Below are positions 35,009-43,492 of a stretch of 53,261 nt of DNA, in pieces. Positions within the stretch are counted from its first letter, which is position 1. Every line of letters begins with the position of its first letter. Source of the stretch: a virus; IMG/VR virus record IMGVR_UViG_3300025646_000056, positions 1 through 53,261 of that record; one strand, 5' to 3'. The notes beneath the pieces were generated by a model. The model did no database searches, was not told the origin of the DNA, and worked only from the letters and a program-made list of their open reading frames with translations. Made by a program: the position numbers and the translations under genes.

Positions 35009-36617
35009 ACATTATCTAGGTAATCCTCTTCTCAAGGCCGCAGGTGTTGAACAAGAGTTTACCAAGGAAGAGGTTCAAGAATACATCAAGTGTTCTCAAG
35101 ACCCAATTTACTTTATTCAAAACTATGTGAAGATCGTCTCTCTTGACGAAGGCGTTGTACAATTTAAGATGTGGGATTTTCAGGAAGAAACGGTTCGTAC
35201 TATGCACAAGAACCGATTCGTGATCTGTAAGTTTCCTCGACAGACTGGTAAGTCTACAACTATGATTTCCTACATTCTTCACTATGTGTTGTTCAATGAC
35301 AACATGAATGTTGCCATTCTCGCAAACAAGTTGGCGACCGCCAGAGAACTTCTAGGTCGTCTTCAGTTGGCATACGAGAATCTACCAAAATGGTTGCAAC
35401 AGGGTGTAGTTGAATGGAATAAAGGTTCTATTGAGTTAGAGAACGGTTCTCGAATCCTTGCATCTGCGACATCATCATCTGCGATTCGTGGTGGTTCATT
35501 CAACATGATCTTCCTAGACGAATTTGCATACGTTCCACATGAAGTGGCAGATGAGTTCTTCTCTTCCGTATACCCAACGATCTCATCTGGTAAAGATACA
35601 AAGATTCTAATCGTTTCTACTCCACGCGGTATGAATTTATTCTATAAGTTCTGGGTTGGTGCAAACAAGAAAGAAGGAGAACCAGGCAAAAATTTGTTTG
35701 TTCCAATCGAAGTTCATTGGTCTGAAGTTCCAGGCAGAGACGAGAATTGGAAAAGACAGACTATTGCTAACTCTTCAGAAGAACAGTTTCGTACAGAGTT
35801 CGAATGTGAATTCCTTGGTTCGGTAAACACTCTAATTCATCATAAGAAACTGAAAACAATGACATTCGAAACTCCTCTGAAGAAAACGGACGAGGGATTG
35901 TGTATCTATGAAGTTCCAAAGAAGGATCGATCATACTTCATCACAGTTGACACATCGAGAGGTCTTGGTCAGGATTATCACGCATTCGTTGTGATTGATG
36001 CAACAGAGTCGCCGTACAATGTTGTAGCAACTTTTCGAAACAATACAATGCCTCCACTTCTTTTTCCAGATGTTATCTATCGAATCGCAAAAGAATACAA
36101 TGAAGCACAAGTTTTGGTAGAACTGAATGACATCGGACAGCAGGTCGCAGATGTTCTGCGGCAGGATCTCGAATATGAAAACATGCTTTCAACTTCTATG
36201 AAAGGTAGAGCTGGGCAGGTACTCGGTGAAGGGTTCGGTCAACAGGTTTCGTATGGTGTAAAGACAACTGCACCTCTGAAAAAGATTGGTTGTGCTACTT
36301 TGAAGAGTTTCATAGAAACCGACAAATTGATTACAAAAGACTACAATATCCTGGAAGAATTAATCAATTTCATATCAGTTCGAAATACATATGAAGCAGA
36401 TCCAGGCCACAATGATGACTTGGTTATGTGTCTTGTTCTATTCGCTTGGATGACAACTCAGAAATATTTTCAAGAATCTTTTGATCGTGACCTCCGTAAA
36501 CAATTATATGAAGATGAGATGAAAAAGATCGAAGAAGAAATCATGCCCTTTGGTTTTATAAATGATGGATTAGACGATGAATATCATGTGGATGAAGACG
36601 GAACTGTGTGGCAGTGA
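34989..36617 (+). CDS. 17: Terminase large subunit gp17 (packaging ATPase and nuclease)
   Basis: 542 residues (T4 610). Packages and cuts concatemeric DNA at the portal. ATPase: Walker A FPRQTGKST (82-90), Walker B MIFLDE (173-178), and a coupling motif 'VSTPRGMN' (209-216). Nuclease: Asp321 in ITVDTSRGLGQDYHAF, Glu378 in VLVELND, and the C-terminal Asp pair in HNDDLVM (about 475-481), which matches the metal-binding triad of the RNase H-like domain. A GGAGG ribosome site lies within gp16. The shortening relative to T4 is mainly at the termini. Confidence 0.97.
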   Translation: MPRTDNEHYLGNPLLKAAGVEQEFTKEEVQEYIKCSQDPIYFIQNYVKIVSLDEGVVQFKMWDFQEETVRTMHKNRFVICKFPRQTGKSTTMISYILHYVLFNDNMNVAILANKLATARELLGRLQLAYENLPKWLQQGVVEWNKGSIELENGSRILASATSSSAIRGGSFNMIFLDEFAYVPHEVADEFFSSVYPTISSGKDTKILIVSTPRGMNLFYKFWVGANKKEGEPGKNLFVPIEVHWSEVPGRDENWKRQTIANSSEEQFRTEFECEFLGSVNTLIHHKKLKTMTFETPLKKTDEGLCIYEVPKKDRSYFITVDTSRGLGQDYHAFVVIDATESPYNVVATFRNNTMPPLLFPDVIYRIAKEYNEAQVLVELNDIGQQVADVLRQDLEYENMLSTSMKGRAGQVLGEGFGQQVSYGVKTTAPLKKIGCATLKSFIETDKLITKDYNILEELINFISVRNTYEADPGHNDDLVMCLVLFAWMTTQKYFQESFDRDLRKQLYEDEMKKIEEEIMPFGFINDGLDDEYHVDEDGTVWQ

Positions 36618-36629
36618 AAAACCATAATT

Positions 36630-36637
36630 TATAAATA
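36630..36637 (+). promoter_or_regulatory. T4-type late promoter box upstream of gp18
   Basis: A perfect TATAAATA in the 58-base gap between gp17 and gp18, ending 38 bases before the gp18 ATG, with AAGGAGAG as ribosome site in between. Confidence 0.8.
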
Positions 36638-36675
36638 TCAAGACATATATTGAGTTATTCAATAAGGAGAGCATA

Positions 36676-38508
36676 ATGGCCTTTCAAGTAAGTCCCGGCG
36701 TTCAAGTAAAAGAACTCGACCTCACCACAATCGTCCCAACAATTGCTACCACACCTGCTGGATTTGTTGGTCTTTTTGAGTGGGGCCCAGCAAACGAAGT
36801 AGTTACCATTTCTTCTGAAAACGAACTTCGAGAAGTTTTTGGACTTCCAAATGATAACAATGCTACATTCTGGTTTACCGCTTCAAGTTTCCTTCGTTAT
36901 GGAAGCAATCTTCAAGTGGTTCGCGGAGAGACAACAGGTTCAAAAAATGCTGGTGCAAGTGCAGGCGTCACTGGAGCATTCCCAATTCCGTTTGATCTTA
37001 CTTCACAGGTTACGGGCGGCGGTCCTTGGGCCAGTAAGGAATTTAATACTTACGGCGGATTTATGGCCAGATACCCAGGCAAGATCGGAAATGCACTCGG
37101 TATTGCGATCTGGGATTCCGCTGCATCTGGAACTAACGGTGCCGATCAAGGTGATTTTGCTGGTTGGGGACCAGAAGGTAGTACAGGGTTATGGGCGGGA
37201 TATATCGCTGGTGGAACTCCAGACGCATCACAATACGCAAGAAATGCCGTAGGTGAAGGTCATACAATGAATGACGAGATGCACATCATCGTCTATGATA
37301 GCTCTGGTCAAATCACGGGAACAAGATTCACACCACTCGAAGTGTATGAGGGTGTCTCAAAGGCAGTTGATGCCAGACTTCCAGATGGTTCTACCAACTT
37401 CTATAGAGCAGTAATCAACAACAAGTCAAATTGGATTATTGCAGGAAGAGCAATTCAAGAAGCAGATGCGACCGGATTTGAAGAAACTATTTCCGAAGTA
37501 TTCTATGGGGGTGACGGTGGATCAGGTGGATCGTTCGGAGCATTCTTTAATCCAAGTACCAACGACAAAGCTGAATTTAGAAACGGAAAATCTTTCACAG
37601 GCGGTTCTGCTGAAGGTGATGTTGGTTCAAGTGCCACTGGTGCTGCTATATTTGAACAATACAGTGAACGATTCGGGCCAGCTTCATCTGTCGATGTTTC
37701 ATTCTTGATTTCTGGTCCTGCCGATTCTAAGTTAGCAAATGAATTAGTTAGCATCGCAGAGTCGAGAAAAGATTGCATTGTTACATTGTCACCAGAAATA
37801 GATGATGTTAACATAACAACAGGTCAAGCTGATGCTATTATTTCACACAGAAACAGCATAAATCCAAAGAGTTCTTACGCAGTCATGGACAGTGGATGGA
37901 AAGTTGTTTATGATCCATATAGAGACACATACAGAACTGTTCCACTGAACGGCGATATTGCTGGTATCATGGTTCGTTCTGATGAAGATTTTGAACCTTG
38001 GTTCTCGCCTGCTGGTTTCAACAGAGGAAATCTGAAAAACATTGTCAAACTTCTATACAGCCCAGGCAAGGCTGATAGAGACAAGTTATATTCGAAGGGA
38101 ATCAACCCAGTTGTAAACTTTGAAAACGAAGGTATTGTCCTCTTCGGAGATAAGACAATGTTGGCAAAACCATCTGCCTTCGACCGCATCAATGTTCGTC
38201 GTCTGTTTACAATCGTTCAGAAGTCTATTGCTACTGCTGCTAGATTCTCACTCTTCGAGTTCAACGATGCGTTCACCAGAGCTGGATTTAGAAATCTGAT
38301 TGAACCATTCCTTAGAGATGTTCAAGCTAGACGAGGTATTCAAGACTTCAAGGTTGTTTGTGACGAAAGCAACAACACTCCAACTGTTATCGACAGAAAT
38401 GAGTTTGTTGCTGACATTTACATCAAGCCTTCAAGATCAATCAACTTCATCACACTCAGCTTTATTGCTACTCCATCTGGAGTAAACTTCGAAGAAATTG
38501 GTGCTTGA
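36676..38508 (+). CDS. 18: Tail sheath protein gp18
   Basis: 610 residues (T4 659). The contractile sheath subunit. The N-terminus SPGVQVKELDLTTIVPTIAT and AGFVGLFEWGPANEVV (6-47) is the universal sheath start that forms inter-subunit strands. The middle (100-330) is a variable, Gly-rich protruding domain. The C-terminal core (400-610) is well kept, including SSYAVMDSGWKVVYDPYRD, VPLNGDIAGIMVRSD, PWFSPAGFNRG, VRRLFTIVQKSIATAARFSL and FEFNDAFTRAGFRNLIEPFL. It has its own late promoter and a strong ribosome site, as expected for an abundant protein. Confidence 0.97.
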   Translation: MAFQVSPGVQVKELDLTTIVPTIATTPAGFVGLFEWGPANEVVTISSENELREVFGLPNDNNATFWFTASSFLRYGSNLQVVRGETTGSKNAGASAGVTGAFPIPFDLTSQVTGGGPWASKEFNTYGGFMARYPGKIGNALGIAIWDSAASGTNGADQGDFAGWGPEGSTGLWAGYIAGGTPDASQYARNAVGEGHTMNDEMHIIVYDSSGQITGTRFTPLEVYEGVSKAVDARLPDGSTNFYRAVINNKSNWIIAGRAIQEADATGFEETISEVFYGGDGGSGGSFGAFFNPSTNDKAEFRNGKSFTGGSAEGDVGSSATGAAIFEQYSERFGPASSVDVSFLISGPADSKLANELVSIAESRKDCIVTLSPEIDDVNITTGQADAIISHRNSINPKSSYAVMDSGWKVVYDPYRDTYRTVPLNGDIAGIMVRSDEDFEPWFSPAGFNRGNLKNIVKLLYSPGKADRDKLYSKGINPVVNFENEGIVLFGDKTMLAKPSAFDRINVRRLFTIVQKSIATAARFSLFEFNDAFTRAGFRNLIEPFLRDVQARRGIQDFKVVCDESNNTPTVIDRNEFVADIYIKPSRSINFITLSFIATPSGVNFEEIGA

Positions 38509-38521
38509 TTCAGTAGTTTGT

Positions 38522-38529
38522 TATAAATA
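38522..38529 (+). promoter_or_regulatory. T4-type late promoter box upstream of gp19
   Basis: A perfect TATAAATA ending 21 bases before the gp19 ATG, in the 42-base gap after gp18, followed by CGGGAG as ribosome site. Confidence 0.8.
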
Positions 38530-38550
38530 AATTAGAAACGGGAGTAACAA

Positions 38551-39120
38551 ATGGCCTCATTAAAGGTAGATAGAATCAAACAAGCTCTAGGAACTGGTGT
38601 AAGAAGTAATCTTTTCCGAATTGTTATCAATAAACCACCTGCGATCGCTATTCCAGATCAAGATAAGTTATCTCTTCTGGTCCGCGCTGCTCAGATTCCA
38701 GGCACTTCTTTAACACCAATCGAAGTTCCTTTCCGTGGAGCAAGATTAAAGATTCCAGGCGATCGTACTTTTGATCCTTGGACTGTTACAATCTATAACG
38801 ATCAAAACATGCAGTATAGAACACTATTCGAAACATGGTCAAATGGTCTTAAGGGATTTGTTTCAAATGTTTCAAGTGCAGATCCAAGTCAATATTACTG
38901 CGGTATTGATGTCTATCAATTAGATAACCAAGGAAATGAGATCGGAACAGCTTGGCAATTGGTCGATGCTTGGCCTGGAGATATTACAGCGATTGATCTT
39001 TCGAGTGATAATGAAAATACTGTTTCAGATTTTTCAATTACATTCCAATATCAATACTGGATTCATAATGTCGGAACACTTGGAACTGATGGCAACAACG
39101 CAGGCACCAACGAAGCCTGA
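38551..39120 (+). CDS. 19: Tail tube protein gp19
   Basis: 189 residues (T4 163). Hexamers stack to form the tail tube through which DNA passes. The N-terminus LFRIVINKPP and AAQIPGTSLTPIEVPFRGA (about 20-70), then 'KIPGDRTFDPWTVTIYNDQN' (T4 'NVAGDRTFDDWTVTVMNDE'), and the end LVDAWPGDITAIDLSSDNEN with a final strand FSITFQYQYWI match T4 well. It directly follows gp18 and has its own late promoter. Two other tube-fold proteins in this window (3910-4548 and 47422-47982) share the WP signature. Confidence 0.96.
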   Translation: MASLKVDRIKQALGTGVRSNLFRIVINKPPAIAIPDQDKLSLLVRAAQIPGTSLTPIEVPFRGARLKIPGDRTFDPWTVTIYNDQNMQYRTLFETWSNGLKGFVSNVSSADPSQYYCGIDVYQLDNQGNEIGTAWQLVDAWPGDITAIDLSSDNENTVSDFSITFQYQYWIHNVGTLGTDGNNAGTNEA

Positions 39121-39145
39121 TATATTTTAAAATGAAGGAAGTGAT

Positions 39146-40723
39146 ATGCCTGAATTGTTTGGATTCTCTTTCGGGAGAAGTAACAAGAAAGTCTTAGACG
39201 ACACCGTTAAGAAAGTTGACGGAACGCTAGTAAACCCATCGTTCGTGCCACCAGACATGGACGATGGGTCTGCTATTGTCGGAGGTGGAGGATACTTTGG
39301 TCAGTATCTAGACATGGATGGAGCGATTCGATCAGATAATGATCTGATTATGAAGTATCGATCCATGGCTATGCACTCCGAAATTGAAATGGCAGTTGAA
39401 GATATTCTCAACGAATCTATTGTCTATGAGGTAGATTACCCAGCGGTCAAATTGCGTCTGGAACAGTTAAAGGTTTCGGATGGAATCAAGAAAAAGATTG
39501 AAGAAGAATTTACTACGGTTCTGAAACTTCTCAACTTCTCCAACAAGGGTTATGATATTTTCAGAAGATGGTATATCGAAGGTAGACTTTATTATCATCT
39601 GATCGTTGATCCAAAGAATCCTAAAAAGGGAATTCTTGAACTTCGAGCAGTTGATCCGATCAAAATGAAAAAGATCAAACAAGTCTACAAAGAAAAAGAC
39701 CCACAGACACAAGTTAGTATGGTAACAAAGGTAGAAGATTTCTTCATCTACTTTGACAAAGCATATATTGACAAGTACGGAACCGGTCTTCAGATCATCA
39801 ACACACAAGGTGTAGAAGGACTGAAGATTTCAACAGATGCCGTCTGTTATGTTCCTTCTGGTCTGTATGATTTCGAGAACAAAAGAGTAATCGGTTATCT
39901 TCACAAGGCAATCAAACCACTCAATCAACTTCGTATGATTGAGGATGCCGTTGTAATCTATCGCATCTCTCGAGCCCCAGAACGCCGTATCTTTTATATC
40001 GATGTAGGTTCATTACCGAAGACAAAGGCGGAACAGTATCTTCGAGAGATCATGAACAAGTATCGAAACAAACTCGTTTATGATGCGACCACAGGAGAAA
40101 TTCGAGACGACAGAAGACACATGAGCATGTTAGAAGACTTCTGGTTGCCTCGTCGTGAAGGTGGTCGTGGTACAGAAATCCAAACGCTTGATGGTGGTCA
40201 AAACCTAGGCGAGATGGAAGATGTCGATTACTTCAAGAAGAAACTCTATCGTTCATTGAATGTTCCAATCACTCGTCTCGAACCGGATACAGGATTCAAT
40301 CTCGGTCGTGCATCTGAAATCACCAGAGACGAACTGAAGTTTGGTAAGTTCATTGATAAACTTCGATCTTCATTTGCTCAACTCTTCATCAGTCTTCTCC
40401 GAACGCAACTTCTTCTGAAGGGTGTCATGCGTGAGGAAGAATGGAAAGATATTGAGCAAGACATTCGTTTTGATTTTAATCGTGATTCATATTTCACAGA
40501 ACTCAAGAACACAGAAATCATGAAAGAAAGACTTGAGTTGATTCGTGAAATGGAAGAACACATTGGTACATACTTCTCGCGTAACTTTGTTAAGAAGAAC
40601 ATTCTCCACATGTCTGAAAGAGAAATTGAGGAAATGGAGAAAGAAATTAACCAAGAAACTAAAGATGGTGATATAGATATGAGTGGTGGAATGGAAGATC
40701 AACAACCTCCACCGAGGAGATAA
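39146..40723 (+). CDS. 20: Portal protein gp20
   Basis: 525 residues (T4 524). The dodecameric head vertex connector through which DNA is packaged. Recognisable blocks are YRSMAMHSEIEMAVEDILNE (about 70-90), SNKGYDIFRRWYIEGRLYYH (about 131-150), LRAVDPIKMKKIKQV, IYRISRAPERRIFYIDVG (274-291), 'WLPRREGGRGTEIQTLDGG' (about 332-350) and ITRLEPDTGFNLGRASEITR. The C-terminus is a charged, Glu-rich helical region ending Asp/Met/Pro-rich. AAGGAAG precedes the ATG. Confidence 0.97.
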   Translation: MPELFGFSFGRSNKKVLDDTVKKVDGTLVNPSFVPPDMDDGSAIVGGGGYFGQYLDMDGAIRSDNDLIMKYRSMAMHSEIEMAVEDILNESIVYEVDYPAVKLRLEQLKVSDGIKKKIEEEFTTVLKLLNFSNKGYDIFRRWYIEGRLYYHLIVDPKNPKKGILELRAVDPIKMKKIKQVYKEKDPQTQVSMVTKVEDFFIYFDKAYIDKYGTGLQIINTQGVEGLKISTDAVCYVPSGLYDFENKRVIGYLHKAIKPLNQLRMIEDAVVIYRISRAPERRIFYIDVGSLPKTKAEQYLREIMNKYRNKLVYDATTGEIRDDRRHMSMLEDFWLPRREGGRGTEIQTLDGGQNLGEMEDVDYFKKKLYRSLNVPITRLEPDTGFNLGRASEITRDELKFGKFIDKLRSSFAQLFISLLRTQLLLKGVMREEEWKDIEQDIRFDFNRDSYFTELKNTEIMKERLELIREMEEHIGTYFSRNFVKKNILHMSEREIEEMEKEINQETKDGDIDMSGGMEDQQPPPRR

Positions 40724-40726
40724 TCA

Positions 40727-41233
40727 ATGGCATCAGCAAACTATGATATATCAACCGAACAAGGTACAGACTTTGTTCTGAATATCAATTATTACGATGA
40801 TCTAGGAAATCCTATAGACATGTCCTCTGGTTACTGGGCAAAAATGGATGTCCGTGGTCAAAAGTTTGAAAATGATATAAATGACACTACACTCAAAATT
40901 AGATTTAGTACAGCAAACACATATGGGTTTACTAGTGATATAAGTGTAGGCAACAATAAAAAAGTTGCAGGTCACATTTCTCTCGATGGTGAGTATGTCT
41001 ACTCGGATGATTTAGAAGGTGCTACATCAAGTAATATAACTGGTCAAATTTCTTTATCATTCACCAAACAAGTTTCTCGACAACTTCCTTCTGGATCCTA
41101 TTTGTACGATATGATCTTGTTCAAGGACAGGGGTATATCAACTGGATCAACAGCCGATGCAATAGCAGAAAGATTAATGGCTGGCAAATTCATAATTACT
41201 CCATCAATCTCAAACCCAGACTTCGACGCATAA
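40727..41233 (+). CDS. Unknown beta-rich protein after the portal gene
   Basis: 168 residues, 3 bases after gp20, with GAGGAG as ribosome site. N-terminal YDISTEQGTDFVLNINYYDD then GNPIDMSSGYWAKMDVRGQ resembles a small beta-sandwich N-terminal domain common in phage baseplate or receptor-region proteins. The later segment ITGQISLSFTKQVSRQLPSG (about 105-124) and YLYDMILF continue the same strand pattern. Marine T4-like phages often have an unnamed gene between portal and protease genes. A virion surface or attachment protein is plausible; no function is assigned. Confidence 0.65.
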   Translation: MASANYDISTEQGTDFVLNINYYDDLGNPIDMSSGYWAKMDVRGQKFENDINDTTLKIRFSTANTYGFTSDISVGNNKKVAGHISLDGEYVYSDDLEGATSSNITGQISLSFTKQVSRQLPSGSYLYDMILFKDRGISTGSTADAIAERLMAGKFIITPSISNPDFDA

Positions 41234-41234
41234 A

Positions 41235-42107
41235 ATGCCATTACTCGTTGAACCAAGACTCAGATTTCATGTAGGTAAATTCGGTGGTTCCTTTGTGGAC
41301 ATTCACCGAACTTATGAACCACAATCAGAAAGTTCTGATAATACTCCGTATCTCCGAGAAAACAATTCGGCGTTTGGACAAAGTTTAGTTTTTGGTGTTG
41401 AAGGACAATATCCATGTCTTCCTTCATTTAGACAGAAACCACAAAACAGACCTTATTATTCTATAGAAAATGGAACAGATATACCAACGCAAGATTGTAA
41501 TGGTATAGATGGTTTCAGAAAAATGGTGACTCGGTATCTCAAACCAATTAATGAAGAAGATGATCCATTCTTGAATACGAATCCAGATTCTAACGGCGAT
41601 ATAATGAATAGTGATTATGCAGGGAATAGATACACATCCACTGGTAATATTTCACCGAATAGTTGGTCTGTTGTGAGTGGTATTGAATTCTCATTGTCTC
41701 CGGACATTCATGAAAACTTCAACCCAAGCCATAGAGATGAAATGAAGGTTTATTGGGCTTTTTCCGTTAGTGGTATCAACAAACCAAGTATTGTCACAGA
41801 CAACAGAAATCAACAATATTTGAATGTAGCAAATTTAAAAAAGAAAAGTACATTCTATTGGGCTGGAAACAGAATATATCTTGAGATCGAACATGGTTTT
41901 AACAGTATGGAATATTCTTATATTATTACCAATCTTGATGGTTGGATCGAAACCAAAAAGAAAAATTCTTTGATCATATCAAGATTCATTTCAGGAAACG
42001 ATGACGGTATTTTTAGAAATGCAGGTGGTTTTTATTCTCTTGGTCCAAAGAGTTCTCCGATGTTGCCAAGAGGAAGATGCCAGGTTATGTTCTTGAAGGA
42101 AACTTGA
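41235..42107 (+). CDS. Unknown protein between portal and prohead genes
   Basis: 290 residues, starting one base after the previous stop, with no good ribosome site, so probably read by coupled translation. I do not recognise it. It is rich in Asn/Ser/Tyr/Phe and predicted beta: LVEPRLRFHVGKFGGSFVDI at the N-terminus, ISPNSWSVVSGIEFSLSPDI in the middle, then STFYWAGNRIYLEIEHGFNS, and a C-terminus with conserved-looking Gly/Pro and a single late Cys. Tightly linked to the genes on each side (the next begins after a 1-base gap), so the three probably act together. Confidence 0.6.
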   Translation: MPLLVEPRLRFHVGKFGGSFVDIHRTYEPQSESSDNTPYLRENNSAFGQSLVFGVEGQYPCLPSFRQKPQNRPYYSIENGTDIPTQDCNGIDGFRKMVTRYLKPINEEDDPFLNTNPDSNGDIMNSDYAGNRYTSTGNISPNSWSVVSGIEFSLSPDIHENFNPSHRDEMKVYWAFSVSGINKPSIVTDNRNQQYLNVANLKKKSTFYWAGNRIYLEIEHGFNSMEYSYIITNLDGWIETKKKNSLIISRFISGNDDGIFRNAGGFYSLGPKSSPMLPRGRCQVMFLKET

Positions 42108-42108
42108 T

Positions 42109-43437
42109 ATGGCTGGAAGTAATCAAAAAGTACTTGGATATTTAAAAATCATAGACAAAACCAGCCCTGTTTTTAATGTTGGTCGTGATTATGGTAGGCT
42201 TATAAAAAGAAGAGACGAAATAACATTAGAAATAACAAAAAGAGACTCTAAGTTCGTTTATTACTATGATGATCCGACTGCAAAGTTCTTCACAGATCCA
42301 CCATGCAAAACAACATGTGAAAGAAAAATAGAAGTCATTTGTGGTCAAGATGTATGTGATACAAGTGGATTTGGAAGACCCATAGTAATCGGTGGTTCTT
42401 CAACTCGAAATGTAGGCGGAGGAGCCGGAGGAGGTGGAGCCGGAGGAGGTGGTGGAGGAGGTATTGGTGGAGGTGTACCCTGTATATCTCCTCCATGTTA
42501 TAGTGTTGAATGTCCGAACCCACCATGTGGTGAAGAGGAAGAAGAACCATTAACATGCGAAAATTCTGTTGGTTCTGGATCATGTTGTTTTAATACGGAT
42601 GTTCAGAATTGTTGTTATGTAACTTGTTATAAGAAGATACATTCTCCATCAGAAGAAGAACCTAATTGTTGTGGTGAAGGAGAATTGGTAAACTCCCCCA
42701 GTGGTCCGGTCTGTTTGAATGAGGATGGAACATATAGTGGTATAGCATGTGATGATCCAGCAAATGTCCAACCAGGCAACATAGACTTATGTACTATAAC
42801 CAAAAAATATTGTTTAACAGGTACAAATGACAGTGGAAATATGGTTTTTAGTGCAGAAGATGGGAGTGGATCTGTTTCTTTTAATCCAAACACCGGACAG
42901 TTTACCCCTCCATCTGGAGGTGATGAGAATGAAATAGATGCTCTTCCATGCGATTCTACTGGTTATGACACTTTCGAATCGACTTGTGGTTGTTTATCTT
43001 ATGGTTGTGCATGTAGAAAAACCGGCGATGAAGTAGAACAAGATGGTGGAGATATTGTTGATGGTGTGATGTATGTTGAATGTGAACATGGTGATTTGTA
43101 TGTTGGAATGGATGATGTTCCTGATTTGGGGGAAGTACCGGATCCATCTGGAGAAACGGATGCAATATTCTTAAACTCAACAAATATATGTGATGATCCA
43201 GATGGACGATGTACATCATATACACTTATAAGATATTGTGTAACCGGTTGTCCAGACCCAACATTCACAATAAAGAAAGTACCGGGTTGTTCTGTTAGTT
43301 GGAGGCCACCAAGTGAAGATAATCCACCAGAGTATGAATGGGGTGAAAATGAACAAGATGATTTGGGCGGAATTAGTTGGACACCGGGAGGTGTTGCAGG
43401 TGGTGGTCCATCCAGTGAATGTGACTGTGGTGGATAA
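42109..43437 (+). CDS. Cysteine-rich, glycine-tract protein of unknown function
   Basis: 442 residues with about 33 cysteines (7.5 %), many in CC pairs (SGSCCF, QNCCYVTC, PNCCGEG) and close clusters (CGCLSYGCACRK). Residues 1-65 are a normal charged domain. Residues 103-122 are almost pure Gly with two Ala and an Ile (from GGA/GGT repeats at about 42415-42475), acting as a flexible linker. The remainder is Cys/Pro/Glu/Asp-rich and ends in CDCGG. There is no signal peptide. Such composition fits disulphide-stabilised knots formed after lysis, or metal binding. It follows the two unknown genes and is followed by a late promoter for the prohead genes. A decoration or adhesin protein is possible; not recognised. 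Confidence 0.65.
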   Translation: MAGSNQKVLGYLKIIDKTSPVFNVGRDYGRLIKRRDEITLEITKRDSKFVYYYDDPTAKFFTDPPCKTTCERKIEVICGQDVCDTSGFGRPIVIGGSSTRNVGGGAGGGGAGGGGGGGIGGGVPCISPPCYSVECPNPPCGEEEEEPLTCENSVGSGSCCFNTDVQNCCYVTCYKKIHSPSEEEPNCCGEGELVNSPSGPVCLNEDGTYSGIACDDPANVQPGNIDLCTITKKYCLTGTNDSGNMVFSAEDGSGSVSFNPNTGQFTPPSGGDENEIDALPCDSTGYDTFESTCGCLSYGCACRKTGDEVEQDGGDIVDGVMYVECEHGDLYVGMDDVPDLGEVPDPSGETDAIFLNSTNICDDPDGRCTSYTLIRYCVTGCPDPTFTIKKVPGCSVSWRPPSEDNPPEYEWGENEQDDLGGISWTPGGVAGGGPSSECDCGG

Positions 43438-43449
43438 AAACTTATTTCT

Positions 43450-43457
43450 TATAAATA
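43450..43457 (+). promoter_or_regulatory. T4-type late promoter box for the prohead core gene
   Basis: A perfect TATAAATA ending 35 bases before the ATG at 43493, in the 55-base gap after the cysteine-rich gene. CGGGAG follows as ribosome site. Likely drives the core-protease-scaffold-capsid run. Confidence 0.8.
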
Positions 43458-43492
43458 AACAAGAACTGTTTCCAAAACACGGGAGATTTTAA

